From assembly GCA_016710165.1 (NCBI GenBank), contig JADJLJ010000002.1, forward strand, positions 773,501-837,500: 64,000 nucleotides of DNA, written 5' to 3'. Under the pieces are notes generated by a model, which had not been told where the DNA came from, ran no database searches, and worked only from the letters and a program-made list of their open reading frames with translations. Source of the DNA: Chitinophagaceae bacterium. GTDB lineage: Bacteria > Bacteroidota > Bacteroidia > Chitinophagales > Chitinophagaceae. Shown piece after piece: positions 58,735 through 64,000 of the stretch (its first letter is position 1; each line of letters opens with the position of its first letter). The translations under genes and the position numbers were made by a program.

Positions 58735-59202
58735 ATGAAAAAAATGATCCTGACGATCCCCGCGCTTTTAATAGGCATTTGCCTGCTGGCTCAGCCACCC
58801 AAGGGCCCTGCAGATAAGGGAATGACCTTTGGTGAAAAAACGACGGCAGATGGGGCTGTTTCAGCCAATGAACTTGCCGCTAAACTGAAGGGAACGGAAG
58901 CCGCTGAAGTGAAGGTGACCGGAAAAGTGGTGGAAGTTTGTAAGGCAGAAGGGTGCTGGTTGCGTATGGAAACAGCCAACGGGCCCATGCTTATCAAGAT
59001 GAAGGACCATGCTTTTTTAGTTCCCCTGTCAATGAATGGGAAGACAATTGTGGCCGAAGGTACAGCTACGCTTAAAGAAACATCCGTTGAAATGCTTCGC
59101 CATTATGCCGAGGATGCAGGTAAGAGCAAGGCTGAAATAGAAGCAATAAAAGAGCCCAAAACGGAAATAACCATGCAGGCAAAAGGCATATTGGTCCTCT
59201 GA
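58735..59202 (+). CDS. Exported DUF4920-type protein
   Basis: Protein of 155 residues from the ATG at 58735, with a signal peptide (MKKMILTIPALLIGICLLAQ). The mature part has GMTFGEKTTADGAVSANELAAKL, then KVTGKVVEVCKAEGCWLRMET and MLIKMKDHAFLVPLSMNGKTIVAEGTA, an OB-like beta-barrel with a C-x-x-x-G-C-W motif. This is the pattern I associate with DUF4920, whose function is unknown. It is inserted between nusG and rplK, flanked by a terminator on each side, so it is expressed independently of the ribosomal operon. Confidence 0.8.
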   Translation: MKKMILTIPALLIGICLLAQPPKGPADKGMTFGEKTTADGAVSANELAAKLKGTEAAEVKVTGKVVEVCKAEGCWLRMETANGPMLIKMKDHAFLVPLSMNGKTIVAEGTATLKETSVEMLRHYAEDAGKSKAEIEAIKEPKTEITMQAKGILVL

Positions 59203-59221
59203 CCGCCCTTAAGATAGTACT

Positions 59222-59249
59222 GATCCCGGGTTTTCCGGGATTTTTTTTG
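59222..59249 (+). terminator. Terminator after the DUF4920-type gene
   Basis: Stem ATCCCGG (59223-59229) / CCGGGAT (59235-59241) and T8. Confidence 0.88.
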
Positions 59250-59281
59250 TGAAAAACACAGGAATTGTCCGGTATATTCCT

Positions 59282-59289
59282 TAGCTTTG
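59282..59289 (+). promoter_or_regulatory. -7 box for the rplK operon
   Basis: TAGCTTTG (TAnnTTTG), about 95 nt before rplK; TTG occurs at 59265-59267 but at short spacing. Confidence 0.55.
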
Positions 59290-59311
59290 CCGCCCCAAAT
59301 AGTTCTTTAGT

Positions 59312-59359
59312 ACTCCCGATAGCTTTCGGGAAACTTGGGAGTCTCGCCGCAGGCGGGAC
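59312..59359. repeat. Two palindromes in the rplK leader
   Basis: TCCCGATAG/CTTTCGGGA (59314-59331) within an outer ACTCCC/GGGAGT pair, then GTCTCGCC-GCA-GGCGGGAC (59341-59359). They lie in the 5' leader and could fold in the mRNA. Confidence 0.65.
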
Positions 59360-59383
59360 GTTATCACCAAAAAAAGTAAAAAA

Positions 59384-59827
59384 ATGGCAAAAGAGATCAC
59401 CGGCTATGTCAAACTCCAGTGTAAAGGAGGACAAGCCAACCCGGCACCGCCGATAGGACCTGCTTTAGGTTCTAAGGGTATCAACATCATGGAGTTCTGT
59501 AAGCAGTTCAATGCCAGGACCCAGGAAAAACAAGGTAAGGTACTTCCCGTATTAATTACCGTTTACGCAGATAAGTCATTCGACTTTATCATTAAAACTC
59601 CCCCTGCTGCAGTCCAGTTAATGGACGCTGCCAAAGTTAAAGGCGGCAGTAAAGAACCCAATCGTGTTAAAGTTGGAAAAGTTACCTGGGCACAGGTAGA
59701 AGAAATTGCCAAAGATAAAATGGCAGATCTGAATGCTTTTACACTCAACAGCGCCATGAACATGGTAGCTGGTACCGCACGCAGCATGGGTTTAACTGTT
59801 GAAGGAAAAGCTCCCTGGGAAAATTAA
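59384..59827 (+). CDS. rplK: 50S ribosomal protein uL11
   Basis: Ribosomal protein of 147 residues in the GTPase-associated centre. Conserved N-terminal domain GQANPAPPIGPALGSKGINIMEFCKQFNART, with the prolines that contact thiostrepton, followed by PVLITVYADKSFDFIIKTPPAAVQL. The C-terminal rRNA-binding domain has KDKMADLNAFTLNSAMNMVAGTARSMGLTVEG. The length is the bacterial norm. It is the first gene of rplK-rplA-rplJ-rplL, 25 nt before rplA. The leader contains two palindromes and a -7 box. Confidence 0.97.
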   Translation: MAKEITGYVKLQCKGGQANPAPPIGPALGSKGINIMEFCKQFNARTQEKQGKVLPVLITVYADKSFDFIIKTPPAAVQLMDAAKVKGGSKEPNRVKVGKVTWAQVEEIAKDKMADLNAFTLNSAMNMVAGTARSMGLTVEGKAPWEN

Positions 59828-59852
59828 TATTCAACCTTAAAATTTGTAAGAA

Positions 59853-60542
59853 ATGATTACGAAAAAAAGAAAAGTAGCAAATGCTAAGGTTGATACCAAT
59901 AAAGCTTATTCCCTGAAGGAAGCTTCAACCTTGGTTAAAGAAGTGAACACAACAAAATTCGATAGTTCCGTTGACCTGCACATCCGCCTGGGTGTTGACC
60001 CCAAAAAAGCAGACCAGGCCATCCGTGGTACTGTTTCTCTGCCACACGGAACCGGGAAGACCAAAAGGGTACTCGTTCTTTGTACGCCTGATAAAGAAGC
60101 CGAAGCAAAAGCTGCCGGTGCCGATCATGTGGGCCTGGATGAGTTCATTACCAAAATTGAAGGGGGCTGGACAGATATTGATGTGATCGTGGCCACCCCG
60201 TCGGTGATGCCTAAGATCGGTAAACTGGGTAAAGTACTGGGTCCGCGTAACCTGATGCCAAACCCAAAAACCGGTACGGTTACAAACGATGTTGCCGGCG
60301 CCATCAATGACCTGAAAGGCGGTAAGATTGCATTTAAAGTAGATAAGGTGGGTATCATCCACGCTTCTATCGGAAGGGTAAGTTTTACTTCGGAAAAGAT
60401 CGCTGAAAACAGCCAGGAACTCATCAATGCCATCATTAAGCTGAAGCCATCCTCATCAAAAGGTACGTACCTGAAGGGTGTAAGTATGGCCAGCACCATG
60501 AGCCCCGGTATTTCAATTGACACCAAATCTGTTCAAAACTGA
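59853..60542 (+). CDS. rplA: 50S ribosomal protein uL1
   Basis: Ribosomal protein of 229 residues of the L1 stalk; in many bacteria it also represses its own operon. TTKFDSSVDLHIRLGVDPKKADQAIRGTVSLPHGTGK is the hallmark of domain 1, then PSVMPKIGKLGKVLGPRNLMPNPKTGTVT with the conserved RNLMPNPK. The C-terminus has GIHASIGR-type IGRVSFTSEKIAENSQELINAI. It is followed by a small hairpin (60541-60561) in the gap before rplJ, without a T run. Confidence 0.97.
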   Translation: MITKKRKVANAKVDTNKAYSLKEASTLVKEVNTTKFDSSVDLHIRLGVDPKKADQAIRGTVSLPHGTGKTKRVLVLCTPDKEAEAKAAGADHVGLDEFITKIEGGWTDIDVIVATPSVMPKIGKLGKVLGPRNLMPNPKTGTVTNDVAGAINDLKGGKIAFKVDKVGIIHASIGRVSFTSEKIAENSQELINAIIKLKPSSSKGTYLKGVSMASTMSPGISIDTKSVQN

Positions 60543-60561
60543 TCCCTGGCCTTGCCGGGAT
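60541..60561 (+). promoter_or_regulatory. Hairpin between rplA and rplJ
   Basis: ATCCCTGGC-CTT-GCCGGGAT stem in the 36-nt gap with no poly-T after it. It may influence mRNA processing or L10 synthesis; that is inference. Confidence 0.45.
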
Positions 60562-60578
60562 GATAAAAAATATTTGAT

Positions 60579-61100
60579 ATGACAAAACAGGAAAAAAATG
60601 AAGTGATTGAGTTGCTGAAAGGCAAATTCTCTCAATACAACAACTTCTACATAACCGATACCGAAAGTTTAACGGTAGAACAGGTTGGCAAACTACGCAG
60701 GCATTGCTTTAACAAGCAGGTGGAAATGAAAGTGGCCAAGAACACCCTGATCAAAAAGGCGCTGGAAAGCCTGGATGCGGAAAAGTACAATGGCGTTTAC
60801 GACTCCCTGCACAAGGTGACCGCCCTGCTGTTCAGCGAAAACCCGAAAGATCCGGCTATGATCATCAGCAGCTTCCGTAAAGAAACCAACAACGAGAAGC
60901 CTTTGCTGAAGGCAGCGTTCATTAACGGGGATGTATTTGTAGGCAACGACCAGTTGAAGGCACTGACCCAGATCAAAACCAAGAATGAACTCATTGGTGA
61001 GGTTATCGGGTTGTTGCAGTCACCCATACAGCGTGTACTGGGTGCCCTGCAAAACAGGCCGGAAGCAGCAGCCGAAGCCGCTGCAGTACCAGCAGAGTAA
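60579..61100 (+). CDS. rplJ: 50S ribosomal protein uL10
   Basis: Base of the ribosomal stalk, 173 residues. TKQEKNEVIELLKGKFSQYNNFYITDTESLTVEQVGKLRRHC, then KVAKNTLIKKALE with the conserved KNTL, and GDVFVGNDQLKALTQI followed by the helix binding L7/L12 (GLLQSPIQRVLGALQNR). The C-terminus is alanine-rich. It is 105 nt ahead of rplL. No long L10-type leader is present because rplA is only 36 nt upstream. Confidence 0.95.
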   Translation: MTKQEKNEVIELLKGKFSQYNNFYITDTESLTVEQVGKLRRHCFNKQVEMKVAKNTLIKKALESLDAEKYNGVYDSLHKVTALLFSENPKDPAMIISSFRKETNNEKPLLKAAFINGDVFVGNDQLKALTQIKTKNELIGEVIGLLQSPIQRVLGALQNRPEAAAEAAAVPAE

Positions 61101-61205
61101 TTATTTGAATTAACATAACTGGCCGGATAGTTATAAAGGCAAAACAATTTTTTTAAACACTCCGCCGGAGTCAAAAAACAATGAAGGCGGGAAAAATTAA
61201 ACACT
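61101..61205. other. rplJ-rplL gap
   Basis: Contains a short palindrome ACTCCG/CGGAGT at about 61159-61170. No gene. Confidence 0.5.
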
Positions 61206-61580
61206 ATGGCAGACGTAAAAGCATTAGCTGAAAACTTAGTAGGCTTAACAGTAAAAGAAGTTCAGGAATTAGCTGAATTCTTAAAGACCGAATACGGTAT
61301 TGAACCAGCTGCAGCTGCAGTTGTAGTAAGCGCAGGTGGTGGCGAAGGTGCCGCTGCTGCTGAAGAAAAAACATCTTTCAACGTGATCTTAAAGAGCGGC
61401 GGACCCAACAAACTGGCCGTTGTTAAGATCGTTAAAGAATTGACCGGTTTGGGTCTTAAAGAAGCGAAAGACCTGGTAGACGGCGCTCCAAAACCTCTTA
61501 AAGAGGGTGTTGATAAGGGCACTGCAGAAGACCTGAAAGCCAAATTGACCGAGGCAGGAGCCGAAGTTGAGATCGCTTAA
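61206..61580 (+). CDS. rplL: 50S ribosomal protein bL12 (L7/L12)
   Basis: Stalk protein of 124 residues that recruits translation GTPases. The N-terminal dimerisation domain (LAENLVGLTVKEVQELAEFLKTEYGIEPA), an alanine-rich hinge (AAAAVVVSAGGGEGAAAAEE) and the C-terminal domain FNVILKSGGPNKLAVVKIVKELTGLGLKEAKDLVDGAPKPLKEG are complete, with the factor-binding K-x-x-V-I-K-type helix. A terminator-like hairpin follows the stop codon, and rpoB has its own -7 box further on. Confidence 0.97.
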   Translation: MADVKALAENLVGLTVKEVQELAEFLKTEYGIEPAAAAVVVSAGGGEGAAAAEEKTSFNVILKSGGPNKLAVVKIVKELTGLGLKEAKDLVDGAPKPLKEGVDKGTAEDLKAKLTEAGAEVEIA

Positions 61581-61600
61581 TGATTTCTGGTAAAATAGCT

Positions 61601-61632
61601 TTAAAAGCCGGGGAGCAATTCCCGGCTTTTTC
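61601..61632 (+). terminator. Terminator/attenuator between rplL and rpoB
   Basis: Stem AAAGCCGGG / CCCGGCTTT followed by a T-rich tail. It may partly uncouple ribosomal protein and polymerase expression. Confidence 0.8.
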
Positions 61633-61736
61633 TTTTAAAAACCGGAGCTGAAAGTAAAAAGCCCGGTTATCCACAAAAACCCTTCCAAATCCTTAAAAAA
61701 TCGTATTTCGGTAACCCAAAATAGCAAAAGATTTCC

Positions 61737-61744
61737 TACCTTTG
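61737..61744 (+). promoter_or_regulatory. -7 box for rpoB
   Basis: TACCTTTG (TAnnTTTG), about 90 nt before the rpoB ATG and after the rplL terminator. Confidence 0.6.
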
Positions 61745-61835
61745 CCGTCCTTTAATTTAGGGTTAGTGGCACATGTTGTGGCCTGCCCCCATAATCTGAA
61801 GGATCTTCTGCACACTAAAACGTTTTAATTACAAT

Positions 61836-64000
61836 ATGTCTGCAACAAAAACAAACCCTGCTAAACGCTTCAATTTCGGTAAAGTTGAACTTTTAGCAGA
61901 GACTCCCGATTTGCTGGGAATCCAGATCCAATCGTTTAAAGATTTCTTCCAGTTACAAACCACTCCCGACAAGCGAAATGTAGAGGGATTATTCCGGGTG
62001 TTCAAGGAAAATTTTCCGATCACCGATACCCGTAACATCTTCGTACTGGAATTCCTGGATTATTTTGTAGATCCTCCACGCTACACCATCGAAGAATGTA
62101 TTGAAAGGGGATTGACCTACGCGGTTCCCCTGAAAGCAAAACTGAGGTTAAGTTGCAACGACGAAGAACACGTCGACTTCCAGACCATCGTCCAGGATGT
62201 GTTCCTGGGTAATATACCATACATGACCCCCCGCGGTACGTTTGTCATCAACGGAGCCGAAAGGGTAGTGGTAAGCCAGTTGCACCGTTCACCCGGTGTA
62301 TTCTTCGGCCAGTCGATCCATCCAAACGGAACCAAGATCTATTCTGCAAGGGTCATTCCTTTCAAAGGCGCCTGGATGGAATTTGCTACCGACATCAACA
62401 ACGTGATGTTTGCGTACATCGACCGGAAGAAAAAATTCCCGGTAACAACCCTGTTGCGTTCCATCGGGTACGAAACGGATAAAGACATCCTGGAATTATT
62501 CGGCATGGCGGATGAAGTGAAGGCCGACAAGAAGAACCTGGAAAAATGCATCGGCAAACGCCTGGCAGCCCGTGTACTCCGTACCTGGGTGGAGGATTTT
62601 GTGGATGAGGATACCGGTGAGGTTGTTTCCATTGAAAGGAATGAGATCGTATTAGAGCGTGACAGTGTATTGGATGAATCCAACATTGTCATGATCATGG
62701 AAATGGAAGTGAAAAGCATCTTCATCCAGAAAGAAGAAGTAAGCGGTGATTATGCGATCATCTACAATACACTGAATAAAGATACTTCCAACAGTGAACT
62801 GGAAGCGGTTCAGCATATCTATAAGCAATTGCGTGGTGCGGATGCCCCGGATGATGAAACAGCCCGTGGTATCATTGATAAATTATTTTTCAGCGATAAA
62901 CGTTATGATCTTGGTGAAGTGGGCCGTTACAAGATCAACCGTCGCCTGGGACTGAACTTCCCGATCACTAAAAAGGTATTGACCAAAGATGATATCATTG
63001 CCATCATTAAAACCCTGGTGTTATTGACCAATGGTAAAAGTGAAGTGGATGATATCGATCACCTGAGCAACCGTCGTGTACGTACCGTAGGCGAACAGTT
63101 GTATGCCCAGTTCGGCGTTGGCCTGGCCCGTATGGCCCGTACCATCCGTGAGCGGATGAACGTAAGGGATAACGAGGTATTCACACCGGTTGACCTGATC
63201 AATGCAAGAACACTTTCTTCTGTGATCAATTCATTCTTTGGTACATCCCAGTTGTCGCAGTTCCTGGACCAGACAAATCCACTTTCTGAAATAACGCACA
63301 AGCGCCGTATATCGGCCCTCGGACCCGGTGGTTTAAGCCGTGAGCGGGCAGGCTTTGAGGTTCGTGACGTACACTACAGCCATTACGGCCGTCTTTGCAC
63401 CATCGAAACCCCGGAAGGACCAAACATTGGTCTCATCTCCACACTTTGTGTGCATGCCAAGATAAATGAGATGGGCTTTATCGAAACGCCTTACCGCAAG
63501 GTGGAGGATGGTAAAGTGGATATGAAAAAGATAACTTTCTTAAGTGCAGAGGAGGAAGATACAGCCAAGATCGCCCAGGCGAACGTGGATATTGATGCAA
63601 AAGGAAATTTTGTTGAAGATAAGATCAAGAGCCGCCAGACCGGTGACTTCCCGATCCTTGATAAAACAGAAGTGGAATTCATGGATGTTGCGCCGAACCA
63701 GATCGTTGGCCTGAGCGCTTCCCTGATCCCGTTCCTGGAGCACGATGATGCCAACCGTGCCCTGATGGGATCGAACATGCAACGCCAGGCGGTACCATTG
63801 ATCAAACCGGAAGTGCCTATCGTTGGTACCGGTCTGGAAGCCAAGGCTGCCCGTGATGCAAGGATCCAGATCCATTCAGATGGCGATGGCGTGGTGGAGT
63901 TCGTGGATGCCAATGAGATTCACGTTCGTTATAAAAGAAATGAGATACAGCAACTGGTTAGTTTCGACGAAGACCTGGTTGTTTATAAATTAACCAAGTT
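61836..64000 (+). CDS. rpoB: RNA polymerase beta subunit (3' part outside window)
   Basis: First 721 codons of the beta subunit of RNA polymerase, running off the right edge. The start is ATG 61836. Conserved blocks are RFNFGKVELLAETPDLLGIQIQSFKDFFQL, GTFVINGAERVVVSQLHRSPGVFF, the rifampicin region FFGTSQLSQFLDQTNPLSEITHKRRISALGPGGLSRERAGFEVRDVH, then HYGRLCTIETPEGPNIGLI and SLIPFLEHDDANRALMGSNMQRQAVP. At the rifampicin-cluster sites the residues are the usual sensitive ones (for example Q-L, D-Q, H-K-R-R, S-x-L-G-P). The frame is intact throughout. It has its own promoter box after an rplL terminator. Confidence 0.98.
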   Translation, partial: MSATKTNPAKRFNFGKVELLAETPDLLGIQIQSFKDFFQLQTTPDKRNVEGLFRVFKENFPITDTRNIFVLEFLDYFVDPPRYTIEECIERGLTYAVPLKAKLRLSCNDEEHVDFQTIVQDVFLGNIPYMTPRGTFVINGAERVVVSQLHRSPGVFFGQSIHPNGTKIYSARVIPFKGAWMEFATDINNVMFAYIDRKKKFPVTTLLRSIGYETDKDILELFGMADEVKADKKNLEKCIGKRLAARVLRTWVEDFVDEDTGEVVSIERNEIVLERDSVLDESNIVMIMEMEVKSIFIQKEEVSGDYAIIYNTLNKDTSNSELEAVQHIYKQLRGADAPDDETARGIIDKLFFSDKRYDLGEVGRYKINRRLGLNFPITKKVLTKDDIIAIIKTLVLLTNGKSEVDDIDHLSNRRVRTVGEQLYAQFGVGLARMARTIRERMNVRDNEVFTPVDLINARTLSSVINSFFGTSQLSQFLDQTNPLSEITHKRRISALGPGGLSRERAGFEVRDVHYSHYGRLCTIETPEGPNIGLISTLCVHAKINEMGFIETPYRKVEDGKVDMKKITFLSAEEEDTAKIAQANVDIDAKGNFVEDKIKSRQTGDFPILDKTEVEFMDVAPNQIVGLSASLIPFLEHDDANRALMGSNMQRQAVPLIKPEVPIVGTGLEAKAARDARIQIHSDGDGVVEFVDANEIHVRYKRNEIQQLVSFDEDLVVYKLTK

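Overview
The window looks like a chromosome segment from a Bacteroidota bacterium, most likely Chitinophagales/Chitinophagaceae. The signs are type IX secretion C-terminal sorting domains, a PorV/PorU-like pair, -7 promoter boxes of the TAnnTTTG type, a cyanophycin synthetase/cyanophycinase pair, an RteC-like protein, and a strong Shine-Dalgarno found essentially only in front of rpsU. GC is in the mid-40s percent. This is inferred from gene content and motifs, not from a database search.

Layout. 1-6.3 kb: a leftward surface-polysaccharide nucleotide-sugar operon (DegT aminotransferase, four-helix-bundle protein, Ugd, UDP-xylose synthase, TviB-type dehydrogenase, TviC-type epimerase running off the left edge). 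6.4-12.5 kb: waaA, a conserved hypothetical, tdk, ccmB, ccmC, a CcmD-like protein and a frameshifted glutamate dehydrogenase. 12.6-31.1 kb: mainly exported or periplasmic proteins (a three-gene operon with two related exported proteins, TlpA-like, PqqB-like MBL hydrolase, a beta-helix lipoprotein, PafA phosphatase, T9SS cargo), plus an RteC-like protein, a LytTR regulator lacking its phospho-acceptor Asp, and an alpha-oxoamine synthase. 31.2-36.7 kb: tRNA-Gln, cphA, a class V aminotransferase and cphB. 36.8-43.5 kb: a disrupted GH125 mannosidase, SGNH hydrolase, S9 peptidase, acyltransferase and tyrS. 43.9-50.1 kb: a PorV-family protein followed by a very large C25 peptidase gene broken into three pieces. 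50.2-64 kb: hscA, an acyltransferase, ribE, then the conserved translation/transcription block rpsU, xerC, hpf, four tRNAs, tuf, tRNA-Trp, secE, nusG, a DUF4920-type gene, rplK, rplA, rplJ, rplL and the start of rpoB.

The most unusual layer is non-coding. Many intergenic spaces hold imperfect inverted repeats whose arms are tandem runs of short words with a fixed period of 7, 8 or 9 nt, different at each locus. One such pair of arms brackets the four-helix-bundle (S23/IVP-like) gene at 4.7-5.1 kb, so the gene may be the coding member of a small repeat family whose other copies are gene-less. A second layer of short GC-rich palindromes sits between genes and inside coding sequence (for example LPTGQAG in WaaA).

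Six genes carry reading-frame breaks, most explained by a single-base indel, often in a short run of one base. This pattern fits residual assembly errors at least as well as real gene decay, and the split genes should be read with that in mind.
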